A stretch of 64,000 nucleotides of DNA from Lachnospiraceae bacterium UBA3401 (GCA_002358575.1 DEPD01000148.1:21323-85322), one strand, 5' to 3'; positions 18,817-28,553 are shown, numbered from the stretch's first letter. A program made the numbers and translations. The notes: generated from the letters alone by a model not told the origin.

Positions 18817-19488
18817 TTACATTGAATCGTCACAGTATTGACGAATTTCCTGTATCACTTCCTTATAAGATTTTTCTTTTCCAAATAAGAGCGTCGTGCC
18901 AAGCACAAATCCATCCATTCCCATTGGTGCAAATTTAAGAATCTTATCAGCACTGCATGCCCCATCCCAATAGGTCTTAAATTTCATTTCGTCCTTTAAA
19001 TGCAACAGACGTGTTATCTTTTTTCCGACATAAGGCATGTACATCTGTCCTGCATTGCCAGGATTTACTGTCATAATTAACACTTTTTTCACAATGCGAA
19101 GCATCTCATACACTGTCTCCACGCTTGTCCCTGGATTAATTGCAATCCCAGGCACCATACCCGCATCTATAATCTTCTGCAAAGTAGTCGAAGGGTGATA
19201 CTCTGCCTCAGGGTGAATATAAACCGTATCACCAGGACGCAGATTCTTTAGAAAGAGCTGCACATTATTATTTGGATGTTCAATCATCAAATGCACATCA
19301 AGCGGCTTTTTTGTCGCGCTGGCTATGTATTTCATATCGTTTAACGACATTGCAAAGTTCGGTACAAACCGTCCATCCATAATATCAATATGAAAAGAAT
19401 CAATCCCACCTTCGTCCAGTTCCCGGACTTCTTTCTCTAAATTGCCATAGTTGGCACACATCAGTGATGCAGTTAGTTCTAAACACAT
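18817..19488 (-). CDS. Ribulose-phosphate 3-epimerase family protein
   Basis: A 223-residue TIM-barrel protein. Diagnostic segments are LTASLMCANYGNLEKEV at the N-terminus, HIDIMDGRFVPN near residue 34, PLDVHLMIEHP near 60 and TVNPGNAGQMY near 137. Family members interconvert ribulose-5-P and xylulose-5-P or the allulose equivalent. The final phosphate-binding segment differs from Rpe (GTTLLFGKEKSYKE), so the substrate may differ. It lies 23 bp after a DUF4422 gene and directly before the cytidylyltransferase, so it probably supplies that enzyme with its sugar phosphate. AGGGAG precedes the ATG. Confidence 0.85.
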   Translation of the reverse strand: MCLELTASLMCANYGNLEKEVRELDEGGIDSFHIDIMDGRFVPNFAMSLNDMKYIASATKKPLDVHLMIEHPNNNVQLFLKNLRPGDTVYIHPEAEYHPSTTLQKIIDAGMVPGIAINPGTSVETVYEMLRIVKKVLIMTVNPGNAGQMYMPYVGKKITRLLHLKDEMKFKTYWDGACSADKILKFAPMGMDGFVLGTTLLFGKEKSYKEVIQEIRQYCDDSM

Positions 19489-19511
19489 TCGTTGTCTCCC
19501 TATTGAAAATA

Positions 19512-20564
19512 CTATTCAAGAAAGTTTTTATCTGCATATACAATCTTGTACTTATCGCGATTTACATTAAAAAAAAGTGTGATTAACCTCTCTGAAAGAA
19601 ATCCTGGATACCGATTCTGATACGCATCCTCTCGTATTCCACCATGTTCTGCACAAATAAACAAAATTGGAAAAAGCCATGAACATAAACTATTAAGTAT
19701 CTCCTTCTTCATAATAAACATATTACAAGGAGAGTATAAATTTGTATCAAAAAAACAAATTGCCTCTTTATAGTATTGTGGATATATTCTTCTCATATAA
19801 TCCATCATAAAATCCCAATCCGTTGCTACATGTCTTTCTTTATAATTTGCAGCAATACTTGACATAACATATAGCGGGGTTGGTAAAATCACATCAATAT
19901 CTCTATCTTTCATTTGTTGATACCAACCCTCTTTTAAAATAAAATGCCTTCGATAATGCTCAAGTCCTACAACATCTTGCTTGGCATTTTTCCATATCCA
20001 ATACAGTACTGTCAATTCACAAAACTGCTTATTTCTATCCGATATATTTTCCCCAGTATCATCCATTATCTTACATATTTTGTCTGATGCAAGTATTGCT
20101 CCAGCTTGAATCTCTCTCTGAAATTTGGTCATATTATAGTTTTGCTTTAACGGTTTGTCAAAAACAGATCGCGCAATATATATATTTGCTGGCTCACTAG
20201 CATTATCCAATTTATTATAATTTTCACCGTTTTCTGTATAATAACATTCAAGAAATAAATTACGCAATTTAAGATCAAGCTCAGGCGTAAGAGGAATAAT
20301 CTTTTTCATTCCCATCCTATGCAACTTTTGGGTTAAATTATAATGATATACTCCTCTCGTTCCCAAATACACAGGATAATCTGAATGAAGTTTTGTGTTC
20401 TCGTCAAACCAAATTACTGGAATACCATCAATTTCCAAATTATTTTTCTCATCATTATCATATAGGTATGCTGCTATCTTTATATTTGGATATAATTTTG
20501 AAAGATATACTCCTAATGTTTGCGCCCTTGAATGAGCACCAACAATGTATATTTTTTGTTCCAT
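19512..20564 (-). CDS. DUF4422 glycosyltransferase with N-terminal Rossmann module
   Basis: A 350-residue two-part protein. Residues 1-115 are a nucleotide-binding-like Rossmann module (IYIVGAHSRAQTLG, then a YDND strand end). The rest matches DUF4422, a putative exopolysaccharide glycosyltransferase family, with VGLEHYRRHF near residue 198, PCNMFIMKKE and NRYPGFLSERLITLFF. No membrane segment is seen. The donor and acceptor are unknown. The same kind of N- or C-terminal module is attached to several other enzymes of this operon. Confidence 0.8.
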   Translation of the reverse strand: MEQKIYIVGAHSRAQTLGVYLSKLYPNIKIAAYLYDNDEKNNLEIDGIPVIWFDENTKLHSDYPVYLGTRGVYHYNLTQKLHRMGMKKIIPLTPELDLKLRNLFLECYYTENGENYNKLDNASEPANIYIARSVFDKPLKQNYNMTKFQREIQAGAILASDKICKIMDDTGENISDRNKQFCELTVLYWIWKNAKQDVVGLEHYRRHFILKEGWYQQMKDRDIDVILPTPLYVMSSIAANYKERHVATDWDFMMDYMRRIYPQYYKEAICFFDTNLYSPCNMFIMKKEILNSLCSWLFPILFICAEHGGIREDAYQNRYPGFLSERLITLFFNVNRDKYKIVYADKNFLE

Positions 20565-20627
20565 ATAGGTTCACCTTAAATTCCTATTAAATATCAAGTA
20601 AATTACTTGCAAGATATAACTATCTAA

Positions 20628-21514
20628 TTATTTCGTTTTTAATAACGCTAAACTTGATTTATCCCTATTGGAGTTTTTGTTATTTGAATTCCTCTTTCCT
20701 GTTCAAAAAAATCTACTGCCTGCCTTACTCCAGAAAAAACATCAGAAAAATAATCATGTAGCAATATACATCCTCTATCTATCATTTTGTCCCAAAAAAA
20801 TCTTAGCCCATTTAACATTGGTATATACAAATCCATATCCAAATTTACAAAACAGAATTTATCCTCTACTCCTAACATACTCTCAGGAAAATAACCTTTC
20901 TTTATTATAATATTTTCTGGATAAGTCATTTTTTGCATAACGAAATCGATTTCTGTATCTGCAAAAAACAACTTATTTGCAAATCTACTCTGATTAAAAA
21001 CCTTATTATTCATACCTTTTTCGTATTGAAGGTCGTCGTTATCAAATCCTTCAAAAGTATCACATAGATATAACTTTCTATCAGAAAAATAATAATTAAT
21101 AAATTTTGCGGAATCTCCTAAAAACACACCACATTCCGCAACACTTCCTTCTATTTGTCCTTGCTTAATCCAATCTGCATATCCTTTTATAAATGCAGTT
21201 CTTTGATCAACAAACAATTCTAAATATTGAATATCTGTGAATACATCCACTACTTTATCCTGTGGAATATCTAATTGCACAGTTAATTCTTTAATCTGTT
21301 TGACAGCAATAGGGCTGCTGACAACGATCATTAATATATCAAAATCCTTTTCTAAAATCTGATTTGGGCTGATGATAGGATAAGATAATAATGTCTGTTC
21401 CCATATTTTTTCATTGCTATCTGTATATGCAATTACTTCCTTATCCCCCTGCACAAGCAAATTAGGTAATATCTGTCTCCCATAATCACCGCATCCCCAT
21501 ATAATAATTTTCAT
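20628..21514 (-). CDS. TylF/MycF-type O-methyltransferase with N-terminal Rossmann module; frameshift at the C-terminus
   Basis: Residues 1-95 form a Rossmann module (IIIWGCGDYGRQI). From about 110 the protein matches TylF-type SAM-dependent sugar O-methyltransferases: VAECGVFLGDSAKFI, CDTFEGF and NLDMDLYIP, the last carrying the metal-binding aspartates. As read, translation stops at 20648 right after TKTPIGI. Shifting by one base at GGG (near 20661) gives PIGDKSSLALLKTK and a stop at 20628, which matches the usual family ending, so a 1-nt loss is likely and the last 14 or so residues are altered. GGAGG precedes the ATG. The target is probably a sugar of the glycan made by this operon. Confidence 0.8.
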
Positions 21515-21522
21515 ACAACCTC

Positions 21523-22722
21523 CTACTTTTCCAATCCAAAAGCTTTTTTTGTCTCTTCCGAAAAAATTAATTCCACATCCATCATATATATTTTCTTTTC
21601 AGGATATTTCTTGGTCAACTCTGCAAATAGCTCATTTCTTGACTTTTCATATGTATTCGCAATCAATACTATGTCACAGTCAACATGATTCAACGCAATT
21701 GGATTATTGACTGCAAGTCCCATTTTCTGTAATTCTGTATAATTTCGATCCAACCATAACACTACATTGCAAAACCTTGTTCTTTTAAGATAATTATAAA
21801 GCCTTTGACCATATGTCCCTGCGCCATATAAAATAATATTGCTCCCCTTATACACTTCCTTAAATGGAAACAAATAATCCAATGTATCATAATTTTTGTA
21901 TAGACCATCTGCACGTGGAATCATCAAAAATAAAACATATTTTAACCACTGTTCTCTCAAATCAAAAATTCCAGAATATTTCTCAAATATATGATTAACT
22001 GAAGAAAATAAAACACCAAATTGTTCTCTTTCTTTTTCATAATTTTGGATATTTTTTACCATAGACCCTGTAGTTTGTCTATAATGATACAAGCACTTGC
22101 TCATAACATAAATACTGTGTGCATTTAGTAATGCAGGATATGTACAAGCAGCATCTTCCCCCATACATATTCTTTCATCTACAGCCATTTGATAACACAT
22201 TATGCTCTCTTTCTTAAATAATTTCCCCCACACTCCTGCTGATACATTCCAATCAAAAAAAGCATCTCCAACAATCATACTTGGATACACGGTCTCAATC
22301 AATTGACGCTTATCATAATACCCTTCCTCTAAACCACACAATACTTTCTTGGATATATTACCTGTATCCTCAATATGTCCACACATAACAATATCCACTT
22401 GATATCTATCCAAAATGTTAAATAATTCCATAAACATATTGGCTTCAATCCAATCATCTCCATCAACATATGCAACATATTCTCCTTGTGCTTCGACCAG
22501 ACCAGCCTTTCTTGCACTGACAAGACCGCCATTTTCTTTATGTATCACTTTAATTCGGGAATCTCTTTCTTTATATTTGTCACAGATCTTGCTACAGGAA
22601 TCTTTAGAACCGTCATCCACTAACAATATTTCTAAATCTGTATATGTCTGTTTCATAATACTCTCTATACATTGTGGCAAATAATTTTCAATATTATATA
22701 TTGGTACAATTATACTTATCAT
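21523..22722 (-). CDS. Family 2 glycosyltransferase with C-terminal Rossmann module
   Basis: A 399-residue protein. The N-terminal GT-A domain has the standard GT2 opening (SIIVPIYNIENYLPQCIESI), the nucleotide-binding DDGSKDS, and DGDDW near residue 87 as DxD. GVWGKLFKKE near 165 is typical of the EpsJ group. From about residue 290 a Rossmann-like module follows (IILYGAGTYGQRLYNYL, with a LDRN strand end). Its start overlaps the end of the upstream GT2 gene by 29 nt. Donor and acceptor cannot be inferred. Confidence 0.88.
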   Translation of the reverse strand: MISIIVPIYNIENYLPQCIESIMKQTYTDLEILLVDDGSKDSCSKICDKYKERDSRIKVIHKENGGLVSARKAGLVEAQGEYVAYVDGDDWIEANMFMELFNILDRYQVDIVMCGHIEDTGNISKKVLCGLEEGYYDKRQLIETVYPSMIVGDAFFDWNVSAGVWGKLFKKESIMCYQMAVDERICMGEDAACTYPALLNAHSIYVMSKCLYHYRQTTGSMVKNIQNYEKEREQFGVLFSSVNHIFEKYSGIFDLREQWLKYVLFLMIPRADGLYKNYDTLDYLFPFKEVYKGSNIILYGAGTYGQRLYNYLKRTRFCNVVLWLDRNYTELQKMGLAVNNPIALNHVDCDIVLIANTYEKSRNELFAELTKKYPEKKIYMMDVELIFSEETKKAFGLEK

Positions 22723-24061
22723 TTCTCTCTAAATTATCACTATTATTTAATATAGATTGTTTTATCAACATTATTATTTCGACAAATCCAACTGTAGTTA
22801 TTTTTTCATATTTTCGCTCAATAAGAACCTTCTTTATTTCACTTTGTACTCTATCCCCTATAGCCGCAATAACAATCCTAACATTCTGTTCATCCAACAA
22901 CTTTTCATTAAATATATGGACGTGTATTTTATATACTTCTGATACATTGTTTGCTATATCTGACACTACTATTCTTATTTTTTCTCTACTATACTGACAA
23001 AAAACCAATAAATATCTAACAAATGCTTCTGCAACTGCTCCTGCACCATATATCACTATATTTTTCTTAGACGCAATCTCTTCTAAAAACTGTGTATCTA
23101 AAATGTTTTGCTCTTTATCCAAATTAAAAACAAAATTATTTACAACGATTGCACATAACTGTTTATATTCGTTTTCAGATTTTAGGTTCGTCAAATTATT
23201 AACACAGACGGCTGCCGCCATGTCATGAAAACTTTTATTATATTGCTGTAATATATTTCTATTTTTCAAAAAATCTTTCACAGCATAAAGCGCTTTTATA
23301 AAATCTTCTGGAGTATCATCAATGTTTCCTTGTAAACTACAATTATTATGTACTCTATAGTACAATAATTTTTTATCAATAATTCCAATTCTTTTCGCAA
23401 CGGAAAGAGCCGAATATGTAAAATACAAATCATTTGACCTTTTTATTCCCTGAAATATGAAATGATTTTGTGTAATAAAATCTCTTAAAAACAATTTATT
23501 CCAAGCAACTGGTATTGTAAAACTATATATCACATCAACAAGTTCAGAGGATGCCTTAATTCCAGTTCCAAATAACGGTGCACGTAGCGCATGCCATGTA
23601 TCAGAAATTATCTTATTGCTTAAATTATCATATTTATATGCATCAAAAATTAATATATCTGTATTATCTATTTCTGCCTTTGTTATCAAATTTTCCAACA
23701 TATCATTACAGAAGAAATCGTCTGAATCTAAAAATAATAAATACTTTCCCCTTGCAATTTTCATGCCTGTATTTCGCGCGATACCTGCAAATTGATTTTT
23801 TTGACTCAGTACGATAATTCTATTGTCACGATTTTCATACTCTTTTAGTATTTCAAAAGAAAGGTCTTGTGATCCATCATCAATACAAATAATCTCAAAA
23901 TTTATATAAGTTTGCTTCAATAAACTATCAAGACATTCTCTAATATATTTTTCTGAATTATAAACTGGTATGATAATGGATACTATTATTTTATTTTTAT
24001 CTTGTATTGTATAACAATTATGTGTTTTTATTTTCTTCACCTCAAATACGAACCCATTCAT
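22694..24061 (-). CDS. Family 2 glycosyltransferase with C-terminal Rossmann module
   Basis: A 455-residue protein. After an extended N-terminus of about 27 residues the GT2 core begins (VSIIIPVYNSEKYIRECLDSL) with DDGSQD, LDSDDFF near residue 115 as DxD, and AWNKLFLRDF. From about 335 comes a Rossmann module (IVIYGAGAVAEAFVRYLL). The start is uncertain: the ATG at 24061 overlaps the fucosyltransferase gene by 20 nt and has a weak ribosome site. It overlaps the next GT2 gene at its other end, consistent with coupled translation in one operon. Confidence 0.87.
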   Translation of the reverse strand: MNGFVFEVKKIKTHNCYTIQDKNKIIVSIIIPVYNSEKYIRECLDSLLKQTYINFEIICIDDGSQDLSFEILKEYENRDNRIIVLSQKNQFAGIARNTGMKIARGKYLLFLDSDDFFCNDMLENLITKAEIDNTDILIFDAYKYDNLSNKIISDTWHALRAPLFGTGIKASSELVDVIYSFTIPVAWNKLFLRDFITQNHFIFQGIKRSNDLYFTYSALSVAKRIGIIDKKLLYYRVHNNCSLQGNIDDTPEDFIKALYAVKDFLKNRNILQQYNKSFHDMAAAVCVNNLTNLKSENEYKQLCAIVVNNFVFNLDKEQNILDTQFLEEIASKKNIVIYGAGAVAEAFVRYLLVFCQYSREKIRIVVSDIANNVSEVYKIHVHIFNEKLLDEQNVRIVIAAIGDRVQSEIKKVLIERKYEKITTVGFVEIIMLIKQSILNNSDNLERNDKYNCTNI

Positions 24062-24923
24062 TAGGAATTGTCGCTGATCTCCAGTTTTTAGGACAGATCA
24101 CCAATTTATTAAAATTGGAATTTAGATATGCTGCCCAGTAACTAAATGTACTATTTGCTATAATATTATTTCTGCAATGCTTCATAATAGTAAATTCTTC
24201 ATAATCCTTAAAACCCATATCGCTAACAAGTATATTTTCATAATGAATATTAATATTTTGTTTCACCCATTCTATATCATCTGTAAATAATAAATATATT
24301 GGTGAATCTATTCTTTCTTCTACAAGTTCAATTGCTTTATTATAATATTCCGAATCACTTATATCACGGTTAAGTCTTAAAAAGTCTCCTCTGCGAATAT
24401 GTATTGAAACAGTATTTCTATATTTTATTATTTCACCCAGTTTCCTAGGAAGTTTTATTTTTTGTTTCAAAGAAAATTCTTGTTGTAAAGTACCCTTTAT
24501 GTCATCAAAATATATTAAATTAAAAAAATATCCTTGATAATATGTTGGTATCATACATTTTATCTTTGTTAAATTCCCTTTAAAATTTAATTCCTCATTT
24601 CGATATGCCCAAATCCATTTATTCATCACTGAAAGACTATATATCATCCTTTGTACATATCCACTCTGTTGTAAATATCTCCAACGCAAAAGTATTTTAT
24701 CATCTGCTACAGGAAGCGATGTCCTAAAGTATTGTAATCCATACTTCCTATGTTTTAACTTACCTTTATAATGAACTCTTTTTCCCATTCGATACATATC
24801 TTCATTATTGATGTATCGGATGTCAAGATATACTTTTTTTCCTGTTAATATACTAACTTTTCTCGCAAATGCATATTGAAACATTTGATTGCCTAATCCA
24901 TCTGATATCCTTACAATATTCAT
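24042..24923 (-). CDS. Alpha-1,2-fucosyltransferase family protein (GT11)
   Basis: A 293-residue GT11 protein. The family hallmarks are ISDGLGNQMFQYAFA at the N-terminus, VSIHIRRGDFL near residue 176 (the GDP-fucose-binding HxRRGD), and NSTFSYWAAYL near the C-terminus. The enzyme would add fucose in alpha-1,2 linkage from GDP-fucose to a growing glycan. No GDP-fucose synthesis genes are in this window. The ATG overlaps no other gene, and the ribosome site (GGCGGGT) is weak. Confidence 0.9.
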   Translation of the reverse strand: MNIVRISDGLGNQMFQYAFARKVSILTGKKVYLDIRYINNEDMYRMGKRVHYKGKLKHRKYGLQYFRTSLPVADDKILLRWRYLQQSGYVQRMIYSLSVMNKWIWAYRNEELNFKGNLTKIKCMIPTYYQGYFFNLIYFDDIKGTLQQEFSLKQKIKLPRKLGEIIKYRNTVSIHIRRGDFLRLNRDISDSEYYNKAIELVEERIDSPIYLLFTDDIEWVKQNINIHYENILVSDMGFKDYEEFTIMKHCRNNIIANSTFSYWAAYLNSNFNKLVICPKNWRSATIPNEWVRI

Positions 24924-24976
24924 ACTAACCCGCCATTCTTTTCTGAGAACGATGCAAACTTATCCCTATAAGCTTA

Positions 24977-25456
24977 CTATATTTCATACAAAATATCTTC
25001 TATTGAAATTATTGGACACTCCACCTTTGTCAAGAGCATTTTTTTAATTTCTTCATAATATGTAATAGCAGTCACCACTATTGCATCTACAGGTTCCATA
25101 TCCTCTTCTATAGATACAATATCTAAATTTGTATAAGTTGAATCTCTATTTTTATCTATACCATATGCCACAACAATTCGAGTATTTTTGAGTTCATGAA
25201 TAAACGTATTTCCTACATGACTCATTCCATAAACAGCAATTTTTTTATATCCATTCTTTTCAAAATATGTTGACAGCTCTTTTCCACTCTGCTTAATTTT
25301 CACCCATTGGTTCATCATAAGAAACAAAGATAAATGTTTATCTGATTCAAGCTGTATTTTATCTATTTTTTCAAACAATACTTTTCCAGCTCCCCCTGCC
25401 CCAAAAACAGCCCCTGTTAGCCCCGCTAATATTACTGTAACAATTGTTTTTTTCAT
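24977..25456 (-). CDS. Small membrane-anchored Rossmann-module protein
   Basis: About 159 residues from the ATG at 25456, which has GGAGGAG about 10 nt upstream; an ATG at 25483 lies before that site and is rejected. The N-terminus has a hydrophobic, glycine-rich membrane segment (residues 2-25). A short charged helix follows, then a Rossmann-like module (KIAVYGMSHVGNTFI, near 77) whose second strand ends in DKN and later VDAIVVTAITYYEEI. I do not recognise a catalytic domain. It is a paralogue of the next gene upstream (25642-26124), and its module matches those fused to glycosyltransferases in this operon. Function unknown. Confidence 0.7.
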   Translation of the reverse strand: MKKTIVTVILAGLTGAVFGAGGAGKVLFEKIDKIQLESDKHLSLFLMMNQWVKIKQSGKELSTYFEKNGYKKIAVYGMSHVGNTFIHELKNTRIVVAYGIDKNRDSTYTNLDIVSIEEDMEPVDAIVVTAITYYEEIKKMLLTKVECPIISIEDILYEI

Positions 25457-25641
25457 CAGCTTAAATCTCCTCCACAATTTCATCCTTCATTATTTTCATT
25501 ATAAATTAGAAATATATTCCTTTCGTATATATTTCAAAATCTCATTCTCTTATATTCCCATTATTTATATACTTTTCCAATTGTAAGCTGTTAAATTAAA
25601 AATCTCTCTGCTAAAGCAAAAACCTCTTTCTATCATTCCTT

Positions 25642-26124
25642 TTACTCTTCGATCAACTCATAGATGATATCCTGTATCGATATAAAAGGGCAGCTCAATT
25701 TTTTACTTAAGCTTTTGTGTATTTCCTTAAAATAAATAAACGGGGTAACTATTACTACATCTACGGGTGGTAATTCATCGCTTGGTTTGAGAACATCACA
25801 ATAATGAACATTCAAACCATCTGCATTTTTATCAATAGTATACACTACTTCAACATCTGTATTGATCAATTCACGATATAAAGCTTCTCCTAATGAGTTC
25901 ATCCCATATATTGCTATTTTTTTGTATTGACAGTCGAGTAAATAATCTGCTATTTTTACTTCCATCTGTTTTAGTTTAAGCCACTCATTCTCTAATAAGA
26001 AAAAAGCATAATACTTATCAGCATTTTCCTTATATCTCTTTACTAGACTAACTATTTTATTTCCCACTACAATAACTGCACCAATCACCCCAGAAATACC
26101 CAATATTTTTCCTAATTTATGCAT
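25642..26124 (-). CDS. Small membrane-anchored Rossmann-module protein (paralogue)
   Basis: 160 residues: a hydrophobic N-terminal anchor (about 7-25), a helical linker with NEWLKLKQ, and a Rossmann-like module (KIAIYGMNSLGEALY near 66, DKN strand end, VDVVIVTPFIYFKEI). It aligns along its length with the protein at 24977-25456, including the closing ISIQDIIYEL versus ISIEDILYEI, so the two arose by tandem duplication. GAGGAG precedes the ATG at 7-nt spacing. A role in sensing a nucleotide or anchoring glycan enzymes at the membrane is possible but unproven. The 185 bp between the two paralogues hold no gene. Confidence 0.7.
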   Translation of the reverse strand: MHKLGKILGISGVIGAVIVVGNKIVSLVKRYKENADKYYAFFLLENEWLKLKQMEVKIADYLLDCQYKKIAIYGMNSLGEALYRELINTDVEVVYTIDKNADGLNVHYCDVLKPSDELPPVDVVIVTPFIYFKEIHKSLSKKLSCPFISIQDIIYELIEE

Positions 26125-26178
26125 TATCTATCTCCTCTAGTTCCTCATTATCCTTAATAAAAATTTGCAAAGTATCAA

Positions 26179-27003
26179 CTATCCCGAACATTTTTCAAAA
26201 CAATCCAACATAGATTCCTTGGACATATTTAATATCTTAACATTCTCATGTTCTGCATATTTAGAAAGAAGCTTAAATTGCGAAAACGTTTCATACCATG
26301 TTCTCATTTCATAAGTCATATCATACCCTCGCCTAAAAATTCTAGTTAAATTTAACTTCTGGTCATTGTAAAAATGAGTACTTCCCTGCTCTATTTCCAG
26401 CTTTTCATTTACCGATAGTGCCTTAAACATAGACAAATCAGCTCCATACAATACGATTCTCTTATACCCCAACTGTATTCCAACATACAATGCCATAATA
26501 CCCACATTTATAAAATATGGAGAGATAAGATTTTGTTCCAATAATTTGGGAGAATACGCATCCATCCCTACAATTTGTTCTGTTGCAAATACAGACCTGA
26601 TATTCATTCCTCTCCCCTTTATCATTATTACATTCTTATTTGTACTTGGATAAAAAAGAATAGTTTTTTTATTTATCTCTGCAATCCGTTTATATAATTT
26701 ATAATTGTTCTTACTTGGTACAAATAAATTAGGGTCCGCAAAGCATACATATAGGGGTTTTAATTTCTCATACAATTCGAGTTCAATCGCATGATTTACC
26801 ATCATAATATCTGTATTATTGGGGTCCAAATATTTTAACGACATATTGAGTGAAGGTCCATTCAAAATGATACTTAATTCCTTTCCATTATCCTTTTGGA
26901 TTGGCAATCTACTATTAATTTCACCACTTAGTATAGCCTCTGTTACTCTGCATAACCAGGGATACCACTTTATACAATCATGCAACTTATTGATAATACT
27001 CAT
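26179..27003 (-). CDS. GT42/DUF115-like putative glycosyltransferase
   Basis: A 274-residue protein. The segment LSIILNGPSLN near residue 43 is the nucleotide-binding-like loop shared by GT42 sialyltransferases and the DUF115/MptE-like family. VCFADPNLF follows, then NVGIMALYVGIQLGYKRIVLYGADLS (quoted in two parts: NVGIMALYVGIQLG and YKRIVLYGADLS, near 165-188) and STHFYND near 208, where GT42 enzymes have a catalytic His. Because the operon also encodes NeuB- and NeuA-like enzymes, transfer of a CMP-activated ulosonic acid is a reasonable guess. Similarity is at fold and motif level only. Confidence 0.5.
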   Translation of the reverse strand: MSIINKLHDCIKWYPWLCRVTEAILSGEINSRLPIQKDNGKELSIILNGPSLNMSLKYLDPNNTDIMMVNHAIELELYEKLKPLYVCFADPNLFVPSKNNYKLYKRIAEINKKTILFYPSTNKNVIMIKGRGMNIRSVFATEQIVGMDAYSPKLLEQNLISPYFINVGIMALYVGIQLGYKRIVLYGADLSMFKALSVNEKLEIEQGSTHFYNDQKLNLTRIFRRGYDMTYEMRTWYETFSQFKLLSKYAEHENVKILNMSKESMLDCFEKCSG

Positions 27004-27023
27004 TTAATTATACCTCTTCTTTT

Positions 27024-28553
27024 CTAATTGCCTCTTAATTCCTCATCCCATAGTCGTTTTAACTGTAATCTATCTATTTTACCATTCGCGTTCATTGGCA
27101 TTTTATCTATCACAATAATGCGTGCGGGCAGCATGTATTTTGGAAGTCTTTTTTTTAAGAATCTATAAATTTCGCTCTCACTGATACTTTCAGAAACAGT
27201 ACAAAACAAAACAATCTTTTTATATTTCTCATCGTATAAAACACAACTTTGTTGAATTAGTCGCATGCCATATGCTGCAGACTCTATTTCCCCAAGCTCA
27301 ATGCGATAACCCATATATTTAATTTGAAAATCTTTTCTACCTAAAAACTCCAATTCTCCGTAAGAATTATATTTAACGATATCCCCAGTTCTGTAGATTC
27401 TCTCATCATACTCCTGATTTATTGGATTTCTCACAAAAACCTGATCTGTTTTCTCTTTGTCCTTATAATAACCATTTGCCAGACTACTTCCTCTGATACA
27501 AAGTTCACCCTCCTGATTTCCTTCCACCAATTTATCCCATTCATCTAAGACAAAAATATCCGTATTTTCACAAGCATATCCAATAGGAATTGTATCCTCA
27601 TCATTGTAAACTTTCTCTATTTTATAATAAGCACAAGCATATGCAGCTTCCGTCGGACCATATAAATTTATAAATTTTGTATCTGGATAATATTTACGCC
27701 AAATATTTAAATGTTTCATTGGCATAACTTCTCCACAAAACATAACAAGACGCAAATCATTTATCTTCTTTTCTGTAAAAAAATCCCGCATTGTCAGTAT
27801 TGTCAAAGCCGACGGAACCCATATTAAAGTATTAATATAAAATTCATTGATAAAATTAATTAATTCAAAGGGTGCAGAGAATTTAGATTCTGGTATTATC
27901 ACTAATGTTGCACCAATACACAGAGGAGTATAAATGTCTGGCATAGAAGCATCAAAATAAAATGGTGCCTGATTTCCTAAAACCACCTGATTATCAAAAG
28001 GTAGATACTGACATTGCCACTCAATGTAGTCAATGATTGCCCTATGGCTGATAACAACTCCTTTGGGAATCCCCGTTGAACCTGATGTAAATAAGATATA
28101 TGCCGGATCGGTATCAATAATTTTTTTATTCTCTACTTTTCTATGAAATATTTTTTTATCAAACTTTAGCTCTTCTATAAATACAAATTTACCTTGAAAG
28201 CCTGCTCTTACTAATAGTTCTTTATATTGTATAGATCCAACTGCAATATCACACTCCAATAAATCAATAATCAACTTCAATCTTTCTTCTGGCATTTTGA
28301 CATCTAACGGAACATAATAATTTCCACTATACAATATACCCATAAATGCCACATATTCTATAATACTTTTCTCACAAAAGACAATGATGGGTTTATTTAT
28401 ACGCCGCTGCATTTCACCAATACAATCCGCTAAATTTATTGCACCTTCATAGATATCCTCAAAAGTCAAACTATTTTTTTCATCCCGAACTGCAATTTTT
28501 TTACTGTGTAACCTTACTTGTCTATCTAAATACTGTGTTACATTCGTAATCAT
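27024..28553 (-). CDS. Amino-acid-activating adenylation enzyme (NRPS A-domain/DltA-like)
   Basis: A 509-residue stand-alone adenylate-forming enzyme. Core motifs are present: FTSGSTGIPKGV (A3, near 156), NLYGPTEAAY (A5, near 298), GELCIRG and YRTGDIV (A7, near 389), GRKDFQIKYMGYRIELGEIE (A8) and NGKIDR with the catalytic Lys (A10, near 490). Such enzymes activate an amino or hydroxy acid as AMP ester and load it onto a carrier protein; a carrier protein gene lies two genes upstream. No condensation or thioesterase domain is present. Substrate cannot be read by eye. GGAGG precedes the ATG. The context points to acylation of the glycan rather than to a peptide product (inference). Confidence 0.88.
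   Translation of the reverse strand: MITNVTQYLDRQVRLHSKKIAVRDEKNSLTFEDIYEGAINLADCIGEMQRRINKPIIVFCEKSIIEYVAFMGILYSGNYYVPLDVKMPEERLKLIIDLLECDIAVGSIQYKELLVRAGFQGKFVFIEELKFDKKIFHRKVENKKIIDTDPAYILFTSGSTGIPKGVVISHRAIIDYIEWQCQYLPFDNQVVLGNQAPFYFDASMPDIYTPLCIGATLVIIPESKFSAPFELINFINEFYINTLIWVPSALTILTMRDFFTEKKINDLRLVMFCGEVMPMKHLNIWRKYYPDTKFINLYGPTEAAYACAYYKIEKVYNDEDTIPIGYACENTDIFVLDEWDKLVEGNQEGELCIRGSSLANGYYKDKEKTDQVFVRNPINQEYDERIYRTGDIVKYNSYGELEFLGRKDFQIKYMGYRIELGEIESAAYGMRLIQQSCVLYDEKYKKIVLFCTVSESISESEIYRFLKKRLPKYMLPARIIVIDKMPMNANGKIDRLQLKRLWDEELRGN

Noticed and set aside
25457..25641. Internal promoter or terminator between the two small membrane-anchored genes
   Set aside because: Only AT-rich sequence with weak hairpin potential was seen; no -35/-10 pair with proper spacing stood out.
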